From an uncultured Eubacteriales bacterium (lineage in GTDB: Bacteria > Bacillota > Clostridia > Christensenellales > Aristaeellaceae), in contig CACXHY010000017.1 in NCBI GenBank assembly GCA_902767565.1, positions 1 through 37,739 on the forward strand: a stretch of 37,739 nt of DNA, in the 5' to 3' direction. The notes beneath the pieces are model-generated. The model saw nothing but the letters and a program-made list of their open reading frames with translations. It did not search any database and had not been told where the DNA came from. Of this stretch, positions 16,322 to 23,605 are shown piece by piece. Made by a program: the position numbers and the translations under genes. Each line of letters opens with the position of its first letter. Position 1 is the first letter of the stretch.

Positions 16322-16870
16322 ATGCCGAAGAAACCGACGACCACCAAGGAAGCCATGATCGAGGGCGGGTTCCGGCTGGTCCGGGAGCGGGGCCACGAGG
16401 CCCTGACCTCCAGGAACCTCGCGGCCTTCCTCGGCTGCTCGACCCAGCCGATCATGTACCGGTTCCCCGATCTTGACGCCCTGAAAGACGCGGTGTACCG
16501 GAAAGCGGACGCCTTCCACAGCGAATACATCACGGCCGGCGGAGACCTGCTGGAGATCGGCCTCCGGTATGTCCGGTTCGCGGAGGAGGAGCCCCTGCTG
16601 TTCAAGTTTCTGTTCCAGTCCGGCCGCTTTGCGGGGCTCAGCCTGGAGGACCTGGTCCGGGTCCCGGAGATCGCCGGTGTCCTGTCCGTGGTGAGCGCGG
16701 AGCACGACTTGCCGCCGGAGGACGCGGCGGCCTTCTTTGAACCGCTGGCGGCGCTGGTGCACGGCTATGCCAGCCTGATCGCGAACAACGCGATGAAATA
16801 CGACCCCGACGCGGTCCGCAGGGCGCTCCTCATGATCGCGGCGGGGCCCGAAAGGAAGAGATCGTCATGA
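16322..16870 (+). CDS. TetR/AcrR family transcriptional regulator
   Basis: A 182-residue regulator. The N-terminal 65 residues hold the TetR helix-turn-helix: EAMIEGGFRLVRERGHEALT followed by SRNLAAFLGCSTQPIMYRF, which ends in the typical recognition helix and the tyrosine-phenylalanine turn. The C-terminal helical domain should bind an unknown ligand. The gene starts at ATG 16322 with GAGGTG six bases upstream, under a near-consensus promoter that overlaps a palindrome, so self-repression is likely. Its stop overlaps the start of the CPBP gene as ATGA, so both are made from one transcript and the CPBP protein is the probable regulated target. Confidence 0.92.
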   Translation: MPKKPTTTKEAMIEGGFRLVRERGHEALTSRNLAAFLGCSTQPIMYRFPDLDALKDAVYRKADAFHSEYITAGGDLLEIGLRYVRFAEEEPLLFKFLFQSGRFAGLSLEDLVRVPEIAGVLSVVSAEHDLPPEDAAAFFEPLAALVHGYASLIANNAMKYDPDAVRRALLMIAAGPERKRSS

Positions 16871-17601
16871 CACAACTGTACAAAAAGAGCGAGATCACCT
16901 TCGCGATCCTCTGGATCGCCGCCTACGTCGTCCTGAGCAGTCTGGCGGATCAGCTGTCGGAAAGCGTCGGGATCGAAAAGTCCGTCACGGCCGCGCTGCA
17001 CGTCGCCATGTCCCTGATCCTGTTCCTCTGGATCACGAAAAACGGCCTCGGCGAAAAATACGGCTTCTGCGGATCGAAACTCCCCGCAAGCCGCTTCCTG
17101 TTCTACATCCCGCTGGCCGTCATCGCCTCCGCGTCCCTGTGGCACGGGTCCAGCCTGCCGCTCGGCTTTCCCGGGACCCTGTTCTATGTGATCAGCATGT
17201 GCTGCGTGGGCTTCCTGGAGGAGGTCATCTTCCGGGGGCTGCTGTTCCGGGCCATGGAGAAGAACGACCGGAGGACGGCGATCATCGTCTCCGCCCTGAC
17301 CTTCGGCCTCGGCCACATCGTGAACCTGTTCAACGGCAGCGGGCGGGATCTTGCCTCAAGCGCGATCCAGGTGGTCTTCGCCGTGCTGGTGGGCTTCGTG
17401 CTGGTGCTGATCTTCCTGCGCGGCGGGTCGCTGATCCCCTGCATCGTGTTCCACGCGGTCAACAACGCCCTCGGCGCGTTCGAAGCCGAAAGCGCCATGG
17501 ATCCGACGCTGGAAATGGCGCTCAACGGGGCGCTGATCGTCGTGGTCCTCGGCGGCTATCTGCTGTACCTCGTGAAGGCGTTCCCGAAGCAGGCGGATTG
17601 A
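16867..17601 (+). CDS. CPBP family intramembrane glutamic endopeptidase
   Basis: A 244-residue membrane protein with about seven or eight hydrophobic segments. The CPBP/Abi (CAAX protease-like) motifs are present: EEVIFRG with E118, E119 and R123, FGLGHIVN with H150, and FHAVNN with H196. Family members cleave substrates within the membrane; bacterial ones are linked to bacteriocin maturation or self-immunity and to protein processing. The gene overlaps tetR by four bases (ATGA). All catalytic residues are in place, so it is probably active. No bacteriocin gene is visible next to it. Confidence 0.92.
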   Translation: MTQLYKKSEITFAILWIAAYVVLSSLADQLSESVGIEKSVTAALHVAMSLILFLWITKNGLGEKYGFCGSKLPASRFLFYIPLAVIASASLWHGSSLPLGFPGTLFYVISMCCVGFLEEVIFRGLLFRAMEKNDRRTAIIVSALTFGLGHIVNLFNGSGRDLASSAIQVVFAVLVGFVLVLIFLRGGSLIPCIVFHAVNNALGAFEAESAMDPTLEMALNGALIVVVLGGYLLYLVKAFPKQAD

Positions 17602-17654
17602 CCCCCGCGGCGCGGGTCACGGACCGGACCCCGGCCGGCCGCATGAGAGACCGA

Positions 17655-17684
17655 TCCCCCGAGGCGCCCGCTCCGGGGGTTTTG
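17655..17684 (+). terminator. Terminator after the CPBP gene
   Basis: CCCCCGAG pairs with CTCCGGGGG, allowing one bulge, followed by TTTT. It lies about 55 bases after the stop. Confidence 0.65.
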
Positions 17685-17846
17685 CTCTGCCCGCAAACGC
17701 CGGCCCACCCCCGCCCGCGCCGGGCCGCCGCCAGACCGCAACGGCGCGAAAAGGCCGCTGATCGCCCACCCCCGCCCGCGCCGGGGCGCCGCCGCGACTC
17801 TTACCGTCAGTAGGTTTATTTCTTTCCTGACAGTACGAACAGTGTG

Positions 17847-17875
17847 TTTACATCCCCGCCGGATCCCGCTATAAT
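17847..17875 (+). promoter_or_regulatory. Promoter of the XRE-TPR/ABC operon
   Basis: TTTACA (17847-17852) and TATAAT (17870-17875) are 17 bp apart. The ATG is at 18106, so the transcript would have a leader of about 220 bases that contains the hairpin module at 17921-18075. Just upstream, CGTCAGTAGG and CCTGACAG form a loose inverted repeat. Confidence 0.68.
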
Positions 17876-17920
17876 CATTCCCGTAGACAGCCCGGTCCGC
17901 AGGCCCGCCGCGGCACAGCC

Positions 17921-18075
17921 CCTTTCAAGGGGGTCCGGGGGACGCTTTCCGGCAGGAAAGCGTCCCCCGGGGTCCTCATCCTTTCCCCCTTCCCTTGGGA
18001 AGGGGGCAGGGGGATGGGGCGCTGCGCTTTAGAGATCGTTGGCCGACACCCTGCACAGGGCGGCCCGAACACATA
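17921..18075 (+). repeat. Hairpin module joined to the 3' half of the 200-bp element
   Basis: CTTTCAAGGGGGTCCGGG leads into the hairpin GGGGGACGCTTTCC / GGAAAGCGTCCCCC, then CCCTTCCC-TT-GGGAAGGG, then CAGGGGGATGGGGCG. After that it follows the 3' half of the inverted-end element (GAGATCGTTGGCCGACA, then CAGGGCGG) and ends in a worn terminus CCCGAACACA. It lies inside the predicted 5' leader of the XRE gene. Confidence 0.72.
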
Positions 18076-18105
18076 CCATCCTCAACGACAAAAGGAGTCA
18101 CACCG

Positions 18106-19191
18106 ATGCAAATGATGCTGGCGGAGAACATCCGCAGGTTCCGCAAGGAACGCACACTGACCCAGGAGCAGCTTTCGGAGGCGCTGGGGGTGACCCCCGG
18201 AGCCGTATACAAGTGGGAGGCCGGGCTGTCGGTGCCGGAGCTGGACCTGATCGTGGAGATGGCCGACTTCTTCGACACCTCCGTGGACGTCCTGCTGGGC
18301 TACGGGATCAAGGACAACCGGCACGACGCGACCGTCCGGCGGCTGCAGGGATACCGCCGCAAAAAGGACCCGGAAGGGCTCGCGGAAGCGGAAAAGGCGC
18401 TGAAGAAATACCCGAATTCCTTCGCGGTGGCCTCGGAATGCGCCGCCCTGTACAGCGGCTTCGGCTTTGAGCGCCGGGACCGGGCCTGCCTGCGCCGGGC
18501 GCTGGATCTTCTGGAGCGGTCCCGCCTGCTGCTGGGGCAGAACACGGACCCGAGGATCAGCGAGCAGACCCTCTACGGGGAGATCGCGACGGTATACCTG
18601 GGGCTCGATGAAACAGACAAAGCCGTCGAGCTGCTGAAGGCCCACAACGCGGGCGGCCTGTTCAACCATGCCATCGGCCACACGCTGGCCCAGAACGGAC
18701 GGGAGGAGGAGGCGGTCCCCTTCCTGTCGGAGGCCATGGTGAAGATCGTTTCCGAGCTGATCACCACGATCCTGGGGTATACGGCGGTCTACGAATCCCG
18801 CCGCGACTACGCTTCCGCCCGGGCCATCCTCGGGTGCGGCATCGGCTTTTTCCTCGGGCTGCGGGACGGGGATACCCCCAACTATCTGGACAAGATCTGC
18901 AGCGGACTGCTCGCCTGTCTGGCCGGCGCGCAGTTCCTGTCCGGGCAGGAGGAAGAGGCCCGGGCGTCGCTGGAGAAGGCCCGGGATCTGGCGGCATTCT
19001 TTGACGCTTCCCCCAGCTACGACGTCAGCGACATCCGCTTCATCACCCCCATCGAGGGCGGCAGCGCCTACGACGACATCGGCGCGACGGCGGCGGACGT
19101 GATCGACCGCGTCGTGAAAGGCGCGGAGAGCGCGGCCTTTGCCGCCCTGTGGCAGTCCGCCGCGAAAAAGGAGGAAAACACCGATGAATAA
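18106..19191 (+). CDS. XRE-family regulator with TPR-like C-terminal domain
   Basis: A 361-residue protein. Residues 5-60 are an XRE/Cro helix-turn-helix: LAENIRRFRKERTLTQEQLS then EALGVTPGAVYKWEAG and VPELDLIVEMADFF. The remaining 300 residues form helical pairs resembling tetratricopeptide repeats, for example LYGEIATVYLGLDETDKAVE and SASAR-type turns. ATG at 18106 has AAAGGAG at 18091-18097. The layout (HTH plus TPR) is that of peptide-sensing regulators such as the RRNPP group, but it also occurs in many unrelated regulators; no peptide gene was found. The ABC exporter gene starts 8 bases before this stop, so the two are coupled. Confidence 0.9.
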   Translation: MQMMLAENIRRFRKERTLTQEQLSEALGVTPGAVYKWEAGLSVPELDLIVEMADFFDTSVDVLLGYGIKDNRHDATVRRLQGYRRKKDPEGLAEAEKALKKYPNSFAVASECAALYSGFGFERRDRACLRRALDLLERSRLLLGQNTDPRISEQTLYGEIATVYLGLDETDKAVELLKAHNAGGLFNHAIGHTLAQNGREEEAVPFLSEAMVKIVSELITTILGYTAVYESRRDYASARAILGCGIGFFLGLRDGDTPNYLDKICSGLLACLAGAQFLSGQEEEARASLEKARDLAAFFDASPSYDVSDIRFITPIEGGSAYDDIGATAADVIDRVVKGAESAAFAALWQSAAKKEENTDE

Positions 19192-20926
19192 AAACGAACT
19201 GCAGGCGCTGCGGCGCCCCTTCGTCCGGGAGCTGTTCCGGGGGAACCGCTTCAACCTCGCCATGACCGTCCTGGCCGCGGTGCTGTTCGCCGTGGCGGAG
19301 CTGGTGGTCTCCTGGCTGCTCAAGGAGATCGCCGACCTGATCGCCGGCGGCGGCGCCTATGATTTCCGGACGCTGCTGCTCATCGCGGGCGGCGCCTTCC
19401 TCCTCTTCGGCCTGGCGTGGGCGCTGGACCGGGCCTTCCTCTCCGAATTCCAGGCCAGGGCGATGAAGCAGTACCGCGAATACGTCTTCGGCCGGCTGAT
19501 GCAGAAGGGCATCCAGGCCTTCTCCGGGGAGAACACCTCGCTCTACATCTCCGCCCTCTCCAACGACGTGAACACGATCGAGCAGGATTTCGTCGCCAAA
19601 CTGCAGGGGACGATCCAGGTCGGCATCGCGTTTGCCGGGGCGCTGGGCCTCATGCTCTGGTACAGCCCCCTCCTGACGCTGATCGCCATCGGCTTCTCCC
19701 TTCTGCCCATCGCCGTGTCCCTTGTGCTGGGCGACAGGGCGGCCAGGGCCGAAAAGAACGTCTCCGACCGGAAGGAGAGCTATACCGGGATCCTGAAGGA
19801 CGCCCTCACGGGCTTTCCGGTCATCAAGAGCTTCAAGGCGGAGAAAAGCATCATCCGCGTGCATGACCGCGGCAGCGAAAGCGTCGCCGAGGCGTCCCGG
19901 AAGCGCACCCGCGTGAACGTGACGGTGGGCTATTCCTCCGGGATGGCCGGGGCGGTGCTGCAGTTCGGCGTGTTCTTCGTCGCCGCCGCGCTGGCCCTTT
20001 CCGGCAGGGGCATCACCGCCGGCACCGCCATCGTGTTCGTGCAGCTGCTGAACTATGTCCTGGGGCCGATCCAGGCGTTCCCGGTCTTCTTTGCGGGGAT
20101 GAAGTCCTCCTTCGGCCTGATCGACAAGCTGGCGGAGGCCCTCCGCAAAAACGTGCCCGACGAGGGCGAGCCGATCGCGCCGGCCCTGGCCTCCGGCATC
20201 TCCGTCCGGGACCTCCGCTTCGCCTATGAGGAGGGAAAGCCGGTGCTGAACGGTATCGACATGGAGCTGGGGGCCGGCGGCTGCTATGCCCTCGTCGGCG
20301 GGTCCGGCTGCGGCAAGTCCACCATCCTGAACCTGCTGATGGCCTCCTCCCGGGACTACCGGGGCGAGATCCTCTACGACGAAAAGGAGCTGAAGACCGT
20401 CTCCGCAAGCTCCCTCTACGACCTCGTCTCCATCATCCAGCAGAACGTGTTCGTGTTCAACAGCACGATCCGCGACAACATCACCATGTTCTCCGATTTC
20501 CCCGAGGAGGAGATCGAGCGGGCGATCCGCCTGTCGGGGCTGGCCGGGCTGGTCCGGGAAAAGGGCGGGGACTACCTCTGCGGCGAGAACGGCTCCGGGC
20601 TCTCCGGCGGCGAGCGGCAGCGGATCTCCATCGCCCGCGCGCTGCTCCGCAAGACGCCCGTGCTGTTCGTGGACGAGGCCACCGCCTCCCTGGACGCGAA
20701 AACGTCCTTCGAGGTGCTGGACGCGATCCTGAAGCTGGACGGCTACACCCGGGTCATCGTGACCCACGACCTGGACGAGAGCATCCTGAGCCGCTGCACC
20801 GGCCTGATCGCCCTGAAGAACGGCACGGTCGCGGAGCGGGGCAGCTTCGCCGAGCTGATGGACCGGAAGGGGTATTTCTACTCCCTGTACACCGTCGCCC
20901 AGGGCGAGGCGCGGGAGCAGGGCTGA
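19184..20926 (+). CDS. ABC exporter, fused permease and ATPase (half-transporter)
   Basis: A 580-residue half-transporter that would work as a dimer in the membrane. Residues 1-325 hold about six membrane helices of an exporter type (ABC_membrane). The ATPase domain carries Walker A GGSGCGKST at 372-380, Q-loop IIQQN, signature LSGGERQ at 473-479, Walker B VLFVDEA at 493-499, then TASLD and an H-loop THD. ATG at 19184 has AGGAGG nine bases upstream and overlaps the XRE gene by eight bases. No accessory subunit or C39 protease domain is fused, so it is a multidrug/lipid/peptide exporter of unknown substrate. Coupling to the XRE-TPR regulator suggests the two serve one signal or stress response. 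Confidence 0.93.
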   Translation: MNKNELQALRRPFVRELFRGNRFNLAMTVLAAVLFAVAELVVSWLLKEIADLIAGGGAYDFRTLLLIAGGAFLLFGLAWALDRAFLSEFQARAMKQYREYVFGRLMQKGIQAFSGENTSLYISALSNDVNTIEQDFVAKLQGTIQVGIAFAGALGLMLWYSPLLTLIAIGFSLLPIAVSLVLGDRAARAEKNVSDRKESYTGILKDALTGFPVIKSFKAEKSIIRVHDRGSESVAEASRKRTRVNVTVGYSSGMAGAVLQFGVFFVAAALALSGRGITAGTAIVFVQLLNYVLGPIQAFPVFFAGMKSSFGLIDKLAEALRKNVPDEGEPIAPALASGISVRDLRFAYEEGKPVLNGIDMELGAGGCYALVGGSGCGKSTILNLLMASSRDYRGEILYDEKELKTVSASSLYDLVSIIQQNVFVFNSTIRDNITMFSDFPEEEIERAIRLSGLAGLVREKGGDYLCGENGSGLSGGERQRISIARALLRKTPVLFVDEATASLDAKTSFEVLDAILKLDGYTRVIVTHDLDESILSRCTGLIALKNGTVAERGSFAELMDRKGYFYSLYTVAQGEAREQG

Positions 20927-21055
20927 AGCCCGTCCGGCCTTGTCGGGACTCCGGCGGGAACGCGAACAAAACGCCCCGGCCGCTCCTGAGGGACCCGCCG
21001 GGGAGAGTGCCGGGATCGCCCGGTCCGCTTCCGGGCTCCCGTTTCAAGGTTCCGT

Positions 21056-21254
21056 GCAACTGTTCAGTCCGCTCTGTGTACTGTGTCAGCAAACGATCTC
21101 CGAACCGATCCGCCCCATCCCCCTTCCCGAGGGAAGGGGGGAAAGAGAGCGCGGGCCTGCGGCCCGCACCCGCACGCATGGCTCGCACGGATGAAAACCG
21201 GTTCGTGCGTTTCCCGTCCATCCATGCAGGTCCGCCATCCGACTGAACAGTCAC
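21056..21254 (-). repeat. 200-bp inverted-end element, copy B (inverted)
   Basis: Read on the minus strand it has the same part order as the copy at 23334-23539: GTGACTGTTCAGTC end, a CGAACCGGT arm, hairpin GCGGGCC-GCA-GGCCCGC, hairpin CTTCCC-TC-GGGAAG, box GGGGGATGGGGCG, ATCGGTTCG arm, and GACTGAACAGTTGC end. Its end reaches the stop codon of the GNAT gene. The 20927-21055 stretch before it holds nothing I recognise. Confidence 0.82.
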
Positions 21255-21766
21255 AGTTCCGTTTTGTAAACCAGCATCCCGTTCCCGTACGGATCGTCCT
21301 CCGCGCCGGATTCTTCCCTGACGAACCGGTAGCCGTTTTTTTCCAGCACCCGCACGGAGGCCCGGTTCCCGCGGACCACCCGCCCCCACATCACCCTGAT
21401 GCCAAAGCGGGAGACGGCAAAGCCGGTCACCGCGCCCAGCAGCTCCGTCGCGTAGCCCTGGCCGCGGTATTTCCGCCCGATGCAGTATCCGATCTCCGTC
21501 TCTTCCGGCCGGCCTTCGACTTCGCTGATGCCGGCATCCCCGATCAGATCCCCGGTCTCTTTCAGTTCCGCGCCGAGAACAAAAGGCAGCTCCCCCCTGT
21601 CCACGCAGGCGGAATAGAACCGGATCGCATCCCGCGCTTCCTCCGGATCGGCATAGCGTTCATTGGGGAACCATGTCCCGACTTCTTCGTCCCTGTGGTT
21701 CTCATAGAGCTGCCGTGCGTCGTCCGTCCTGAATCTCCGCACGATCAGGCGTTTCGTTTCAATCAT
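21251..21766 (-). CDS. GNAT family N-acetyltransferase (RimJ-like)
   Basis: A 171-residue acetyltransferase of the Acetyltransf_3 type, which moves an acetyl group from acetyl-CoA to an amine of a protein or small molecule. It opens METKRL-like (MIETKRLIVRRFRTDDARQL), has the acetyl-CoA loop IGRKYRGQGYATE near residues 95-107, and the C-terminal GNRASVRVLEKNGYRF that closes the fold. ATG at 21766 has GGAAGGA about eight bases upstream. Its TGA (21253-21251) lies exactly at the end of the inverted-end element, so the insertion may have set the present C-terminus. It starts within the tail of the decayed antitoxin gene and shares no clear pathway with neighbours. Confidence 0.92.
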   Translation of the reverse strand: MIETKRLIVRRFRTDDARQLYENHRDEEVGTWFPNERYADPEEARDAIRFYSACVDRGELPFVLGAELKETGDLIGDAGISEVEGRPEETEIGYCIGRKYRGQGYATELLGAVTGFAVSRFGIRVMWGRVVRGNRASVRVLEKNGYRFVREESGAEDDPYGNGMLVYKTEL

Positions 21767-22079
21767 TTTTCATATCCTTCCGATGCGGTGTCCGCCTGTG
21801 ACGGTCCTTTGGTCCCGGATCGCGCATCCGGGACCCTGTCCATCCCTTCAGCCGGCCTCTGAAGCAGCTTGATGCCGGGGTTCCGTGTCCTGTTTTCCGG
21901 ACGGCTGATCTCCGTCTGCGCGATCCCCGTTTTTTCCGCAAGCGGTTTCTGCGTCAGGTTCTGAGAGGTGCGCGCTTCGATCATCGCACGGTTCACGTTC
22001 AATTCCGGCCGGATCTCCTCGTATGCCTTCGCAAACGCGGGATCCTTCAAATTTCTTTCTTGTATTCTTTCAGATCCAT
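21763..22079 (-). pseudogene. Decayed HigA-type antitoxin (XRE helix-turn-helix)
   Basis: HigA antitoxins neutralise a partner ribonuclease and repress their own operon. The original ATG is at 22079, six bases beyond the toxin stop, and reads MDLKEYKKE. One base is then missing near 22052, causing an immediate stop in that frame. The frame resumes as KDPAFAKAYEEIRPEL, then the HTH SQNLTQKPLAEKTGIAQTEI. Proline stands at three positions where family members have Q, I or L (TQKP, SRPEN, LQRP), and the end after AEGMD is out of register with the family. Frameshift plus helix-breaking prolines argue for a dead gene. Confidence 0.72.
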
Positions 22080-22084
22080 TTGGC

Positions 22085-22189
22085 TTACCTTCTTTCCTTC
22101 CCGGTCTCCGCCCGCTGCCGTTTCAGAAAATCGGCCCTGTATTTCTTTGCAAGCTCGATCTGCGCCCTGGGGGTCTTCTGCGTCTTACG
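22085..22189 (-). pseudogene. 3' remnant of a HigB/RelE-type toxin gene
   Basis: The last 34 codons before a TAA at 22087-22085 read KTQKTPRAQIELAKKYRADF and on, the typical C-terminal helix of Gp49/HigB-like toxins (often KKTQKTPxxEIExAxxYRxDF). The rest of the toxin is gone: the aldo/keto reductase gene ends within this fragment, at 22185-22187. The order toxin then antitoxin, six bases apart, matches higBA operons. Confidence 0.68.
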
Positions 22190-23183
22190 GAGCCCGCAGG
22201 ATCTCCTCGATGCGGGCGATCTCGTCGTCGGAAAAATCGGGACGCTCCAGGGCCTTCACGTTGTCGGCGATCTGTTCCGGCCGGCTGGCCCCGATCAGGA
22301 CGGTGGTGACGGCGGGGTTGTGCAGGATCCAGGCGATGGCCATCTGGGACAGCTTCTGCCCGCGGCTCCGGGCGATCCCGTCAAGGCGGTTCAGCTTCGC
22401 CACCATCTCCGGGGTCAGCTGGCTGCCGATCCAGGTGCTGCCCTTCCCCACCCGGGAATCCTCCGGGATGCCCCGGAGATAGCGGTCTGTCAGGAAGCCC
22501 TGGTACAGCGGGGAAAAGACGGCGATGCCCACGCCGTTCTCCAGCGCCCACCGGTCCAGGCCGTCGGACTCGATCCAGCGGTTCAGCATGGAGTAGGAGG
22601 GCTGGTTGACGATGAAGGGGGTCTTCAGCTCCCGGAAGATCGCCGCGATGGCCGCGGTCCGGGTCCTGTCATAGTTGGATACGCCCACGTAGAGCGCCTT
22701 CCCCTGCCGGACCAGATGATCCAGCGCCAGGGCGGTCTCCTCCGGGGGCGTGTGCGGGTCGTGGATGTGGTGGTAGTAGATGTCCACATACTCCAGCCCC
22801 ATGCGGCGGAGGCTCTGGTCCAGGGAGGCGATGAGGTACTTCCGGCTGCCGTTCCGGTCCCCGTAGGGGCCTTCCCACATCTCATAGCCCGCCTTGGTGG
22901 AGATGCACAGCTCATCCCGGTGCACCCGCAGGCCCCGGTCCAGGATCTTCCCGAAGTTCTCTTCGGCGGAACCGTTGTAGGGATGGCCGTAGTTGTTGGC
23001 CAGGTCGAAGTGGGTGATGCCCAGGTCAAAGGCGGTGCGGCACATGGCCTCCGCGTTGGCAAACACGGAGCCGAAGCCGAAGTTCTGCCACAGGCCCAGC
23101 GAGATCGCCGGCAGCTTCAGGCCGCTTGCGCCGCACCTGCGATAGGTCATGGTGTCATAACGGGCGGGGCTGGGGGTATACAC
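22185..23183 (-). CDS. Aldo/keto reductase, L-glyceraldehyde 3-phosphate reductase type (YghZ-like)
   Basis: A 332-residue NADPH-dependent oxidoreductase of the AKR14/Kv-beta-like group; characterised relatives reduce L-glyceraldehyde 3-phosphate and methylglyoxal. The full (alpha/beta)8 barrel is covered. The catalytic tetrad is present: D60 and Y65 in FDLANNYG, K97 in STKAGY, and His in YYHHIHDP. IGASRPEQIADNVKAL near the C-terminus binds the cofactor. Translation starts at GTG 23183, since GGAGG lies nine bases upstream and no ATG fits. Its promoter points away from that of the ATPase operon. Its last codons run into the broken HigB gene, so a rearrangement has joined these two regions. 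Confidence 0.93.
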   Translation of the reverse strand: MYTPSPARYDTMTYRRCGASGLKLPAISLGLWQNFGFGSVFANAEAMCRTAFDLGITHFDLANNYGHPYNGSAEENFGKILDRGLRVHRDELCISTKAGYEMWEGPYGDRNGSRKYLIASLDQSLRRMGLEYVDIYYHHIHDPHTPPEETALALDHLVRQGKALYVGVSNYDRTRTAAIAAIFRELKTPFIVNQPSYSMLNRWIESDGLDRWALENGVGIAVFSPLYQGFLTDRYLRGIPEDSRVGKGSTWIGSQLTPEMVAKLNRLDGIARSRGQKLSQMAIAWILHNPAVTTVLIGASRPEQIADNVKALERPDFSDDEIARIEEILRAP

Positions 23184-23230
23184 GATCGCATTCCTCCGAT
23201 CTTCATGGGTCGATGTCCTTCGCTGCGCGC

Positions 23231-23259
23231 ATTATACCACGCGGGACGGCGGCGGGCAA
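23231..23259 (-). promoter_or_regulatory. Promoter of the aldo/keto reductase gene
   Basis: On the minus strand TTGCCC (23259-23254) and TATAAT (23236-23231) are 17 bp apart, about 50 bases before the GTG start. Confidence 0.66.
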
Positions 23260-23285
23260 GGGACGGCCGGTCCGTCTCCCCGCTC

Positions 23286-23314
23286 TTGACAACTTCGGCC
23301 CCTTCCTCTACAAT
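23286..23314 (+). promoter_or_regulatory. Promoter of the PARIS-like operon
   Basis: TTGACA (23286-23291) and TACAAT (23309-23314) are 17 bp apart. The first gene starts at 23606, so the transcript leader would include all of the inverted-end element copy at 23334-23539. Confidence 0.7.
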
Positions 23315-23333
23315 CCACTCATGACAAAATGTC

Positions 23334-23539
23334 GTGACTGTTCAGTCGGTCGGCGGACCCGCACGGATGGACAGGAAACGTGCGAACCGGTTTTCTTCCG
23401 TGCGAGCCATGCATAGCGGGTGCGGGCCGCAGGCCCGCGCTCTGTTCTCCCCCTTCCCTCGGGAAGGGGGCAGGGGGATGGGGCGGACCGGTTCGCAGAT
23501 CGTTTGCTGACAAGTTCACAGGGCGGACTGAACAGTTGC
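23334..23539 (+). repeat. 200-bp inverted-end element, copy C
   Basis: The clearest copy. Its ends are GTGACTGTTCAGTC and GACTGAACAGTTGC. A perfect inner pair GCGAACCGGT / ACCGGTTCGC flanks two hairpins, GCGGGCC-GCA-GGCCCGC and CCCCTTCCC-TC-GGGAAGGGG, and the CAGGGGGATGGGGCG box. As RNA the whole could fold into a closed multi-branched structure. It lies between a promoter and the ATPase gene. Confidence 0.85.
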
Positions 23540-23605
23540 GAAAAATCGACGGGGCAGCCGGCGGATCGGCCCGTCCCGCATCGTCCGTTCGGGGGAGGAA
23601 TGCGC

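Noticed and set aside
14428-17601. Complete RiPP gene cluster (radical SAM, CPBP protease, ABC exporter)
   Set aside because: The genes are in different transcription units and directions, no precursor peptide is visible, and the link rests only on neighbourhood.
22023-23324. 433-codon plus-strand frame over the aldo/keto reductase
   Set aside because: Antisense to a complete enzyme with all catalytic residues.
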